From: Eubacteriaceae bacterium
GTDB taxonomy: Bacteria > Bacillota > Clostridia > Eubacteriales > Anaerofustaceae
DNA length: 64,000 nt
Assembly: GCA_009782875.1 (NCBI GenBank)
Contig: WRIE01000007.1
Coordinates: 1-64,000 of the forward strand
Direction: 5' to 3'
Position 1 is the first letter of the stretch. Each line of letters begins with the position of its first letter. This document shows positions 54,471 through 63,800 of the stretch, in pieces. Made by a program: the position numbers and the translations under genes. The notes under the pieces are model-generated. The model searched no databases, had not been told where the DNA came from, and was given only the letters and a program-made list of their open reading frames with translations.

Positions 54471-56993
54471 ATGGACGAAAATACTATCCAATCACTATGG
54501 CCTGAATTGGAGATAGTGGAAAAAATCGGTCAAGGAATACATAGCGAAGTATATAAAGCTGTCATGAGAGGCACTGCTGGACAGAACCAATACTATGCTG
54601 TCAAAGTTTTGGAGATACCAAAACAAGCGACAAATCCACCCTCATCTAGCGCTTATAACGCAGCCCAAGTCATGAATTCAATAATAGCTGAGTTAAAGAC
54701 TCTGAAAGACATCCAATCTGACTACATAGCAAAACCGCTGGATTATTCAGCTCAGCCAAGAGAGGATGGAGGATGGGACATCTACCTCAAGCTTGAACTG
54801 TTGCGAAGCCTGGAAATCTACATGGGTGCGCGGGGGTTGTCTGAGCGGGAGGCAATCAAGCTTGGGCAAGATATTTCTGACGCTTTAGTGCATGCCCACA
54901 AGAATAACTTGGTTCATGGCGAGATTAAGCCCCAAAACATTTTTGTTGATCCCCAGGGGGGATTCAAGCTCGGGGATTTTTCTGTTTCCAAGAATGCCAG
55001 GATAATGGATAGGCTTGTGTCGAGGCCTAGGCGGATGATTTTTGCTGCGCCTGAGACCTATAATTCAAACGCAAGCACGCAATCATCAGACATATATTGC
55101 TTGGGTCTGGTTGTTTACTATAGCTTGAATTACTGTTTGTTGCCATTTGCGACAACAAATATCCCAGGAGAGAGAGAACTCCAAGAGCTTCCTATCAAAA
55201 GGATGACAAGCGAAATTCCACCCCCAGAGGGAGCCAGCGGCGAAATAGCGCAAGCAGTTTTGAAAGCAATTAACCCTATGACTGTAAACAGGTATATGGA
55301 CGCTTTAAGCTTCAGCAAAGAATTGCAAACGGCATTGATGGAGATGCTTGACCCAAGGAATATTGGCCCCCGAAACGAAGCGATAGGCGGTGTCATTGAC
55401 GGGTTCTTTCAAAGATCAGCCGAAATGCTTTCCGAAACTAAAAAAAGCATTAGCCGCTTTGGCGCCATGAAACGTATTGATACGCCAACGTATGGGAATT
55501 TTTCAGGAAAAACAGGGAAGATAAACGCTTCAGAATTTGAGGAAGAAAATATCCAAGGCGTTGTCGAAACTCCAGAGCCGGCAGGGCATGGAGCAGGCTT
55601 TGGGTTAGAGGATGTGCCGGATGGCTTTGGAATGTTTGAGTCAATAAGCGATATTGACCTCTCTGAAGATACTGGCAGTTTCAACCCATTCGGCTCGGAC
55701 TTGGATGATATAGACTTGCCAGACACCCAAGGTGGCTATGGCAACCTTGAAGAAAGCGGGGACATTAATCTGCCGGAGGCATCAAGCAATTTAAGCCACT
55801 TTGATGATTCGGCAGTGGATAGCAGCCGCCTGGATGCTGACACCAACTACAACCCTTTTGATGCAGCCGGCGCTGTAAACTTTTCTGACACAACTGATGG
55901 TTTTTATCTAAGCGAGCAAGATGAGGAGCCTCTTATCCAACAGATGCCGCTTGCTGCTTCTTCGAGTTTCCAGCAAGCAGCCTCGAAAGGCGCATTTCAA
56001 TCTGTGCCAATAACAGGCAGCTACAATGGGGGGACTTGGGGCAGCCCGAAAGACGAAATAGCCGAGCCGCCGCCAAGAAAGACTCTAAGCCGCTCAGTCC
56101 CCAGAAAAAGCCAGGCTCAGCAAAATATATATTCAGATGATGGCGAGGATGATCTTCTCCTCGATCCAAGCCCAGTACCCAATGCGCAATCCGATCTCGC
56201 TGGCAGCGGCCAAAACGCTTTTATGGGCAATGCGGCTTTTGACGAAGAAGAGGATGAAGAAGAGTTTGATTTCACCCCTGCAAGGAAGAGAGGCCGCCCG
56301 GAGCGGAAAGAATCGAAGTTTATCAAAGCAGGAGTTATAGCTTTGGTTGCGATTTTGGTTATATCGCTGCCAATTATGCTCTTTGATGTCAGAGGGTTTG
56401 TGGATTCGCTGTTTTCAAAAAAAGCCGCAGAGGCTACAGAGCAAACTACTAACCTTCCTCCTGACAATTCGCAGCAAGCCAGCTCTGGGGACGACGAGCC
56501 AACAATAGAAAACAGTCATGGCGAACAGAACACAAATGCAAATGAAGGCAACCAAAGTGTAGACCCGCCTGTGCAAACAGTTGCCCAGCCAACATATGAA
56601 GGCGCCAACAGGCACTTTGTCGAATTTTACGAGAGCTACATTGCTGCTTTGAATGCAAGTGACGCAAATTTGTTGACCGGGTGCAACAGCACAGCGAAAA
56701 GCAGCATGCAAGAACGGTTTAAATACAATACAAACAGCACATATTCGCTAAAGACAGTCGAACTGGATCCGTCAAGGAAAAAGCAAGACGGCCAGGATTT
56801 CACAATGAGCTACAGATGCACTACTAGCTATACCAGCAATGGATCATCGACTCCGAAAAGCGCAGTTGCTGTTTGGGATGTCAAGATTAGCTATTCCAGC
56901 CTAGATCAAAAATATACTGTTGTCAGCGCGTCAAGGCGAGACAACAGTGAGGAAATCAGGATCAGCAACCCAGAAAGCATTTACCCAGAATAA
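54471..56993 (+). CDS. Transmembrane Ser/Thr-kinase-like receptor (840 aa)
   Basis: The kinase domain (12-290) has the Gly loop IGQGIHSEVYKA, ATP-binding Lys45 in YAVKVL, a helix-C Glu74, and the catalytic-loop sequence VHGEIKPQN, where the Asp of HRD is Glu151 (codon GAG 54921-54923). Lys153 and Asn156 are kept; the DFG motif is DFS (169-171), then APE. Next come an acidic, disordered linker (about 300-610), a basic RKRGRPERK patch, one membrane helix (about 622-643) and an external domain (about 690-840) with an NTF2-like pattern. The Asp-to-Glu change suggests weak or no phosphotransfer. AGGGG precedes the ATG. There is no PP2C gene adjacent. Confidence 0.85.
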   Translation: MDENTIQSLWPELEIVEKIGQGIHSEVYKAVMRGTAGQNQYYAVKVLEIPKQATNPPSSSAYNAAQVMNSIIAELKTLKDIQSDYIAKPLDYSAQPREDGGWDIYLKLELLRSLEIYMGARGLSEREAIKLGQDISDALVHAHKNNLVHGEIKPQNIFVDPQGGFKLGDFSVSKNARIMDRLVSRPRRMIFAAPETYNSNASTQSSDIYCLGLVVYYSLNYCLLPFATTNIPGERELQELPIKRMTSEIPPPEGASGEIAQAVLKAINPMTVNRYMDALSFSKELQTALMEMLDPRNIGPRNEAIGGVIDGFFQRSAEMLSETKKSISRFGAMKRIDTPTYGNFSGKTGKINASEFEEENIQGVVETPEPAGHGAGFGLEDVPDGFGMFESISDIDLSEDTGSFNPFGSDLDDIDLPDTQGGYGNLEESGDINLPEASSNLSHFDDSAVDSSRLDADTNYNPFDAAGAVNFSDTTDGFYLSEQDEEPLIQQMPLAASSSFQQAASKGAFQSVPITGSYNGGTWGSPKDEIAEPPPRKTLSRSVPRKSQAQQNIYSDDGEDDLLLDPSPVPNAQSDLAGSGQNAFMGNAAFDEEEDEEEFDFTPARKRGRPERKESKFIKAGVIALVAILVISLPIMLFDVRGFVDSLFSKKAAEATEQTTNLPPDNSQQASSGDDEPTIENSHGEQNTNANEGNQSVDPPVQTVAQPTYEGANRHFVEFYESYIAALNASDANLLTGCNSTAKSSMQERFKYNTNSTYSLKTVELDPSRKKQDGQDFTMSYRCTTSYTSNGSSTPKSAVAVWDVKISYSSLDQKYTVVSASRRDNSEEIRISNPESIYPE

Positions 56994-57028
56994 GAGCCTT
57001 AGCAAATTTTTATCTAGCGAGGAGACAT

Positions 57029-58162
57029 TTGAAATACAGATACAATTTTGGAGTCGACATTTCACAGTTCGGTTTTGGCGCAATGAGGCTGCCCACTTTG
57101 GGCAGCCCTGCTGATATAGACAGAGAATTGACTGAAAAATTGCTGCTGGAAGCATATAATAACGGAGTTAATTATTTCGACACTGCATATGTCTACCATT
57201 TCGAGCAGTCAGAAGTTGTTTTGGGAGAGGTATTTGACAAACATAATATCCGAAATAGAGTGTATTTGGCCACAAAACTGCCAACAACAAGCAGGCACGC
57301 TGATAAACCATTCACTACCGCGTTTGGAGAGCAGCTGAGCAGGCTGCGTACAAATTACATTGACTTTTACTTGATACACAGCTTAAATTCAAAAAAATGG
57401 GCATCTCTAAAAGACCGTGGTGTTGTCGATTTTATGAACAGCATTCGGAATGATGGTGTCATCAAGCATCTCGGTTTCTCTTTCCACGGGGAATTTGAAG
57501 AGTTTCAAGAAATTATTGAAGATTATGACTGGGAGTTCTGCCAAATACAATATAATTGGATCGATATCGATTACCAAGCAGGTGAGCGGGGCATACAGCT
57601 TGCCTCATCAATGGGCATTCCGGTTATTGTAATGGAACCGCTGCGTGGAGGCATGATCCCCGCATTAAGCGATCCGATAATTGGCGAATTGAAAAAAAAG
57701 CATGGGCTGGAAGGGTCAAGCTTGGCAAGCCTGTCTCTTGAATTCGTTTTGGACAACCCCCACGTAATGACAGTGCTAAGCGGTGTTAACCGCAAGGACC
57801 ACTTGGATGAAAACATCTCTGTGGCAAGCGCGATCCAGCCAGAAAGCCTGGGCAGCAACAAGCGGGCATTCTTGGGTGAGCTGCGGGAATATTTGCTAAA
57901 CAAGCCTACTGTCCAATGCACAGCATGCAATTATTGCATTGATGGCTGCCCTTCACAGATAAATATTCCAGCAGTTTTCGAATGCTATAATGAATACTTG
58001 ACTTATGGGGAAGCTGCAAAAAGCGGGGCAGCAAGGTATGTGAGGATGATCACCGCCAATTCCGAGGAATGCAGCGGATGCGAAAGCTGTGTGGGCGTGT
58101 GCACCCAGAGCCTTGATATACCCAATTTGTTGGAAAACGCAAAATCTGATCTTGCAGTATAA
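57029..58162 (+). CDS. Aldo/keto reductase with C-terminal 4Fe-4S domain
   Basis: The 377-residue protein has an aldo/keto reductase barrel (1-275): FGFGAMRLPTLGSP, NYFDTAYVYHFEQSE (Asp and Tyr of the tetrad), ATKLP (Lys) and FYLIHSLNS (His). The C-terminal ferredoxin-like part shows CTACNYCIDGCP and CSGCESCVGVC. Such fusions are typical of strict anaerobes and may couple the reductase to ferredoxin. The start is TTG 57029, since GGAG lies four bases upstream. It follows the kinase-like gene by 35 bases and could be co-transcribed. Confidence 0.92.
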   Translation: MKYRYNFGVDISQFGFGAMRLPTLGSPADIDRELTEKLLLEAYNNGVNYFDTAYVYHFEQSEVVLGEVFDKHNIRNRVYLATKLPTTSRHADKPFTTAFGEQLSRLRTNYIDFYLIHSLNSKKWASLKDRGVVDFMNSIRNDGVIKHLGFSFHGEFEEFQEIIEDYDWEFCQIQYNWIDIDYQAGERGIQLASSMGIPVIVMEPLRGGMIPALSDPIIGELKKKHGLEGSSLASLSLEFVLDNPHVMTVLSGVNRKDHLDENISVASAIQPESLGSNKRAFLGELREYLLNKPTVQCTACNYCIDGCPSQINIPAVFECYNEYLTYGEAAKSGAARYVRMITANSEECSGCESCVGVCTQSLDIPNLLENAKSDLAV

Positions 58163-58251
58163 GAGCTTTTACGAGCGCCAAAGCAGACCCTTGCTTGCGA
58201 TTTGCGTTTCTTGGATATTGCATGAAAAGATATTTGAAACGCAAAACAATG

Positions 58252-58279
58252 TTGACATTCCCGGCCAGGTGTGTATAAT
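58252..58279 (+). promoter_or_regulatory. Promoter of tRNA-Asn
   Basis: TTGACA (58252-58257), a 16-base spacer and TATAAT (58274-58279); the tRNA starts 17 bases downstream, close to the expected transcription start. Confidence 0.85.
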
Positions 58280-58295
58280 AGATCGAGTAAGGCAT

Positions 58296-58371
58296 TCCTC
58301 AGTAGCTCAATCGGTGGAGCAATCGGCTGTTAACCGAGAGGTCGTAGGTTCAAGTCCTACCTGAGGAGCCA
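58296..58371 (+). tRNA. tRNA-Asn (anticodon GTT)
   Basis: Acceptor TCCTCAG/CTGAGGA, D arm GCTCAATCGGTGGAGC, anticodon loop CTGTTAA, T arm GTAGGTTCAAGTCCTAC, discriminator G and an encoded CCA. A perfect promoter precedes it and a terminator follows. Confidence 0.95.
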
Positions 58372-58387
58372 TTTTTTTATCTACAAT

Positions 58388-58412
58388 CCGCATGCCAATG
58401 CGGTTTTTTTTT
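58388..58412 (+). terminator. Terminator after tRNA-Asn
   Basis: CCGCAT-gcca-ATGCGG followed by nine T. It lies between the tRNA and trmK, so trmK either relies on read-through or has a promoter that I cannot see in the 22 bases left. Confidence 0.9.
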
Positions 58413-58434
58413 ACTCGAAGTTTAGGAGAAAGTT

Positions 58435-59154
58435 ATGAGGCTGGATTCAAGGCTTTCATTGGCTGCATCATTGATTGAGCCTTGCAACAAAATCGCCGAC
58501 ATTGGCACTGACCATGGGTATTTGCCGATATTCATGATTTCTACCGGCAAGGCAAAGCGGGCAGTAGCCACAGACGCAAAAGCCAATCCCCTGGGAAGGG
58601 CAAGAGCAAATGCCGAAGCCTTTGGAATGTCTTCGTCAATTGATTTTAGGCTTGGTTTCGGGTTGGAGCCAATTAGCGAAGGAGAGTGTGAAGCGGCATT
58701 TATTTGCGGTATGGGTGGTGACACAATAAATTCGATCATCATGCGCTCATTGCCAATCGCAAAAAGTTTCGCCGAGCTTGTTTTGCAGCCGCAAAGCCAT
58801 ATTTTCAAAGTCAGGCATATATTAGACAGCCAAGGATTCAGCATTATGAGCCACTACGCATTTGAACGGGGGAAGTTCTACGAGGCGATAAAAGCGACTC
58901 CAGGCCTCAGGATCCAAATGCCTTTTAATGGAGATTCCAAAGAAATCGCTTATGTCTACCCAGTCGACCCATGCCTTCGAAATGACCTAGTCTATAAGGA
59001 TTATCTTGATTACCATCTAGCTGCCCGCCTCCAAATCCAGGCGGCAATTCTGGGGAGGGCATCAAAAGGGGAAGGCAGGGATAAGGCATTCGAAGACAAT
59101 GCCTGTCATATTACAGCAATTAAAGAGAGGTTGTGCCTTTATGGTAGTCAATGA
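58435..59154 (+). CDS. trmK: tRNA (adenine-22-N1)-methyltransferase
   Basis: The 239-residue SAM-dependent enzyme methylates A22 in tRNA. The SAM site is ADIGTDHGYLPIFMI (about 21-35), with the family blocks FRLGFGLEPI and FICGMGGDTI. The C-terminal helical part is typical of TrmK. AGGAG lies six bases before the ATG. The nif3 gene begins 14 bases before its stop; trmK-nif3 pairs are conserved in Firmicutes. Confidence 0.94.
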   Translation: MRLDSRLSLAASLIEPCNKIADIGTDHGYLPIFMISTGKAKRAVATDAKANPLGRARANAEAFGMSSSIDFRLGFGLEPISEGECEAAFICGMGGDTINSIIMRSLPIAKSFAELVLQPQSHIFKVRHILDSQGFSIMSHYAFERGKFYEAIKATPGLRIQMPFNGDSKEIAYVYPVDPCLRNDLVYKDYLDYHLAARLQIQAAILGRASKGEGRDKAFEDNACHITAIKERLCLYGSQ

Positions 59155-60142
59155 CGTGGTGTCAAACATTCTGGAGATGGCTGATGCTGACTTTGCCTTT
59201 GAATGGGATAATTCCGGCTTGCAAGTTGGAGACATGTCTTGGGAAGTCAGCGGAGTCCTTATATGTGTAGACATAAATATGGATGTCATCATGGAGGCAA
59301 TCCAGCATGGGGCAAACTTGATAATCTCACACCATCCATTTCTTTTCTCACCCATAAAAAAGGTTACAGAAGACAATGTGAAAGGCCAGTGCATCATCAA
59401 GTGCATCAAAGAGCAAATCGCTTTGTTCTCTGCCCACACAAACATGGATGTTTCCCCAAACGGACTCAACACTTATCTAGCAAGCCAATTTGGGCTAGCC
59501 AATATAGAAAGCTTGGATGATGGCCATAGCCAACTCATGGAATTCTGGGGCGCTTTCCCCACTAGCGCAACAGCAGTCGAGGCAGGCGCAAAACTGGAAA
59601 ACTTGGCATTTGGTGTCCAAAGCTTTGGTGTTTCTGGCAGCAGCTCCTTTCTTGCAGGCAAACTGCTTAAGGGGAAAAGAAAGGCTACAGAGCGAATATT
59701 GGCAAGTTTGGCTACCGACTATTCGATTAAGCTTATTGAGGCTACAAAGCTTGGATATGGCTTAGGTGTTGTGGGCGATTTGGATGCCGCGATGGGATTC
59801 GAAGAGCTTGCCAGCGCAGCAAAAGGAGTGTTCGGTTGCGGGCGCCTTAGGGTTTCCTCTGGTATAGGCGGCAAGAAGCTCAAGCGGATTGCAATTGTTT
59901 CAGGAAGTGGATGCGATTACATTGGCGCTGCGGCTTCGAAAGGAGCAGATTGCTTGATTACATCTGATTGCAAGCACAAGGATTTTTTACAAGCTGCTGA
60001 CATGGGAATAGCGCTAGTCTGCCCAAGCCATTTTGACAGCGAAAAGTGTTTTTTGCCTATAGTTCGGCAGCATTTGGAGAATAGTTTTCAAGATAATATG
60101 ATTTTTGAATCTAAGGCGAAAGATGTTGAAATCGTAATTTGA
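59141..60142 (+). CDS. Nif3-like dinuclear metal-centre protein
   Basis: The 333-residue member of the Nif3/YqfO (DUF34) family forms a toroidal hexamer with a two-metal site. Ligands are visible in SHHPFLFSPIKK, AHTNMDVSPNGLN and the C-terminal HFDSEKC. A middle insert (about 125-215) is shorter than the PII-like insert of Bacillus YqfO. The physiological role is uncertain; an older annotation as GTP cyclohydrolase I type 2 is not well supported. ATG 59141 has GAGAGG upstream and overlaps the trmK stop. Confidence 0.92.
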   Translation: MVVNDVVSNILEMADADFAFEWDNSGLQVGDMSWEVSGVLICVDINMDVIMEAIQHGANLIISHHPFLFSPIKKVTEDNVKGQCIIKCIKEQIALFSAHTNMDVSPNGLNTYLASQFGLANIESLDDGHSQLMEFWGAFPTSATAVEAGAKLENLAFGVQSFGVSGSSSFLAGKLLKGKRKATERILASLATDYSIKLIEATKLGYGLGVVGDLDAAMGFEELASAAKGVFGCGRLRVSSGIGGKKLKRIAIVSGSGCDYIGAAASKGADCLITSDCKHKDFLQAADMGIALVCPSHFDSEKCFLPIVRQHLENSFQDNMIFESKAKDVEIVI

Positions 60143-60227
60143 TTAATCAATATCGTATTTTCGCGTAATAAAATTAAGCTAAATAACGAAATTGGCTAAA
60201 AAAAAGAAACAAAAATTGAATTGTGGA

Positions 60228-60256
60228 TTGAAGAGAAGGTTGTTTTTTGGTATGAT
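60228..60256 (+). promoter_or_regulatory. Promoter of rnpB
   Basis: TTGAAG (60228-60233), a 17-base spacer and TATGAT (60251-60256); the RNA begins seven bases downstream. Confidence 0.8.
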
Positions 60257-60262
60257 CTTCTG

Positions 60263-60606
60263 AATAGGCAAGCCGGTTGGCCGCTGGCGCAAGCCAGAGG
60301 AAAGTCCGGGCTCCATAGGGCAGGATGCCTGGCAACACCAGGTGGAGGCAACTCTAAGGAAAGTGCAACAGAAAGGAAACCGCCTGCCTTAAAGGCAGGC
60401 AAGGGTGAAAGCGTGCGGTAAGAGCGCACGTCTTGGCTGGCAACAGCCCAAGTGTGTAAACCCCATCCGGAGCAAGACTAAGTTAGGGCATTTAGCAGCG
60501 GCCCGCTGTGCCCGTGGTAAGTCGCTTTAGCCCGCCGGCGACGGTGGTGCAAGATAGATGGCTAATTAAACAGAACCCGGCTTATGAGCTTGCCTATCTA
60601 TTTTTT
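60263..60606 (+). ncRNA. rnpB: RNase P RNA
   Basis: This is the catalytic RNA of RNase P, about 344 bases, which matures tRNA 5' ends. Conserved blocks are GAGGAAAGTCCGGGCTCC (60297-60314) and ACAGAACCCGGCTTA (60570-60584), with the P4-forming segments in the usual places. The P1 helix pairs AATAGGCAAGC at the 5' end with GCTTGCCTATCTATT at the 3' end, and the 3' strand runs into T7, which also serves as the terminator. GAAAG and GCAACAG loop elements agree with a bacterial RNase P; A-type versus B-type needs a covariance model. Confidence 0.97.
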
Positions 60607-60858
60607 TCAAATTGCCAGCTAAAATCCTGCATATTTAAACTACTTGGCTGGCAAACTTTATAGTATTGGTCATATACCTATTATGGCGTTCTCTTGCGCA
60701 ATCTGTTGCTATAGCCGCAAGTGAAGGTTATATACCTATAATGAAAGATGCCTTGCAAGAACACGCAAGGCGTTTGTGCCCCCTTCGCGTATATTCCGCA
60801 TACTGAGGGGCAGTGGCAATCAGAATAATACATATCAAATTTTAAGGAGGCTCCTGTT
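60607..60858 (+). promoter_or_regulatory. Leader region of nifJ
   Basis: Two near-identical words, TCATATACCTATTATGG (60669-60685) and TTATATACCTATAATGA (60728-60744), lie 59 bases apart; the second contains TATAAT. A hairpin GCCTTGC/GCAAGGC (60750-60771) and a longer imperfect stem CCCCCTTCG ... TGAGGGG (60779-60811) follow before the ribosome site. They could be regulator boxes plus a leader structure controlling pyruvate:ferredoxin oxidoreductase. Confidence 0.45.
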
Positions 60859-63800
60859 TTGCCAAAGAAAATGAAGACAATGGATGGTAATACCGCTGCC
60901 GCATATGTGTCGTACGCTTTTACGGAAGTTGCAGCGATTTATCCAATAACCCCTTCGTCAAATATGGCCGAGGCTGTAGACGAATGGTCTGCCCAAGGCA
61001 AAGAGAATGTGTTCGGCCAGAAAGTAGAAGTAGTGGAGATGCAATCTGAAGCAGGAGCGGCTGGCGCTGTGCACGGCTCATTGAGCGCCGGTTCTTTGAC
61101 TACGACATACACAGCTTCCCAAGGCCTGCTATTGATGATCCCGAATATGTACAAAATTGCCGGAGAAATATTGCCGGCAGTGTTCCATGTGTCTGCCCGC
61201 GCAGTCGCAGGGCATGCCCTGTCAATCTTCGGAGACCATTCAGACGTAATGGCAACCAGGCAGACAGGCTTTATCATGCTTGCATCCAACAGTGTGCAGG
61301 AAGCGATGGATTTGGGGTCAGTAGCCCATCTTTCAGCAATCAAGTCCTCGATGCCTGTGCTTCATTTCTTTGACGGGTTCCGCACATCCCATGAGACACA
61401 AAATATCAATGTCATCGAATATGAGGATCTTGCGAGATTAATAGACAAGGATGCCTTGGCAAGTTTTAAAGCGCGGGCGATGAATCCTGAAAACCCGTTC
61501 ACTAAAGGCACTGCCCAGAACCCGGATATTTTCTTCCAAGCCAAAGAGGCGTCAAATAAATTCTACGATGCCATCCCCGATATAGTAGTTGAATACATGT
61601 CCAAAATTTCCGAATTGACAGGCAGGGAATACAAGCCTTTCCAGTATTACGGCGACCCTGGCGCAGAAAACATTATAGTCGCTATGGGATCTGTTTGCGA
61701 AACAATTGAGGAGACCATTGATTATCTCGCGGAGAAAGGCGAAAAAACTGGCTTAGTCAAAGTGCGCCTATATAGGCCTTTCAATGAAAAGATGTTTCTA
61801 GACTCTATGCCAAAAACAGTCAAAAAGATCGCTGTTCTTGACCGCACCAAAGAGCCTGGGGCGCCAGGGGAACCATTGTACCTTGATGTCAGAAACACGC
61901 TTTATTCCCAACCCAACCATGCGATTGTAGTGGGTGGCAGGTATGGGCTTGGCTCAAAAGACACGAAGCCAAACCAGATCATCGCAGTATTTGAGAATTT
62001 GAAGCTCGATACTCCAAAGAATGGGTTTACCATTGGCATAGTAGATGATGTCACCATGCTTTCGCTTGAAGTGGGAGAGAAAATTGACACCACGCCTGAG
62101 GGAACGAAAAGCTGCATGTTCTGGGGTTTGGGCTCTGACGGGACAGTGAGCGCAAATAAAAGCGCGATCAAGATTATAGGCGATAACACAGGGATGTTCG
62201 CCCAAGCATATTTTGACTATGACTCTAAGAAATCAGGCGGGCTGACAAGTTCACACCTTCGATTCGGCAACTCTCCAATCCGTTCACCGTATTTGATAGA
62301 TGCGGCTGATATTGTCAGCTGTTCTATGCAAAGCTATGTGTACCAATATGACATGGTTTCCAACTTGAAGGATGGAGGTATCTTCCTGCTTAACACCCAT
62401 TGGAACCAACAAGAGCTGGAAACGAACTTGCCTTCAGACTACAAACGGATCATTGCCGAGAAAAATATCCAATTTTATACAATTGATGCTACAAAGATTG
62501 CTGAGGAAGTGGGCCTCGGGCGCCGAACCAATATGATAATGGAATCGGCTTTCTTCAAGTTATCAGATGTTATCCCCTACGATATAGCGGAAGCGAACCT
62601 CAAAGAGGAGGTTGTTTACAACTACGGCAAGAAGGGAGATGATATTGTCCAGATGAACTACAAGGGCATTGACCAGGCTATAGCCTCCCTTGTTGAAATC
62701 GAAGTGCCTGCAGACTGGAAACTAGCTCGTGACTCCATCAAGACAGATACCGATGTGCCGGAATTTATCGAGCAAGTGCTAAGGCCAATGACAAGGAAGC
62801 TCGGTGACTCTTTGCCAGTGTCGACATTTGCAGGCATTGAGGATGGAAGGTTTCCTGCAGGGACTTCGGCATATGAAAAACGCAACATTGCTATCAATGT
62901 CCCGACTTGGATTGCTGAGAATTGCACCCAATGCAATTTCTGCTCCATGGCATGCCCGCATGCGGCCATCAGGCCAATCCTTCTTGACGAGGATGATAAA
63001 AAAGATGCCCCTGAGGGCTTCAACTCTATAAAGGCTGTAGGCAAGGACTTGGCATCCTACTCCTTCAGGATGCAAGTATCCCCCATGGATTGCACTGGAT
63101 GCGAAGTATGCGTCGAGATATGCCCGTCGAAGAAAAACTCGCTAAAAATGGAGCCTGTGGCTAACGTTGAGGGCGAGAAGGCAAATTGGGATTATTCAGT
63201 CAATATTGGCGAGAAGAAAGTTGACACAAACCGCTTCACCGTCAAGGGAAGCCAGTTTTTCCCGCCATTGCTGGAATTCTCGGGCGCTTGCGAAGGATGC
63301 GGGGAAACCCCATATGCGAAACTTGTTACCCAGCTTTTTGGCGAGAGGATGTATATAGCAAACGCCACAGGGTGCACATCGATTTGGGGCGCGTCAGCGC
63401 CAAGCACCCCATACACCAAAAACAGCGATGGAAAAGGCCCCGCTTGGGCAAACTCCTTGTTTGAGGATAACGCTGAGTATGGATACGGCATTTACCTGAG
63501 TGTGAAAAAGCAGCGCGATTTGTTGGCGATGAAAACAAGGGAGCTGGCCGAAATTGTTGAAGACAGCGGGGTTGCCGCAGCTGCTAACAAGTGGCTAGAG
63601 TTGATGGAAGACCCGCAAGGGTCAGCAGATGCGGGAGAAGAGCTTGTCAAAGCGCTAGAAGCTTTCGACGCCAAGGGAGGCCTCCAAGAAGAGCTGAAAG
63701 GCTATATATTGCATTCAAAGAGCCACATGGCGAAAAAGTCCGTGTGGATATTTGGCGGGGACGGCTGGGCGTATGACATTGGCTATGGCGGGCTTGACCA

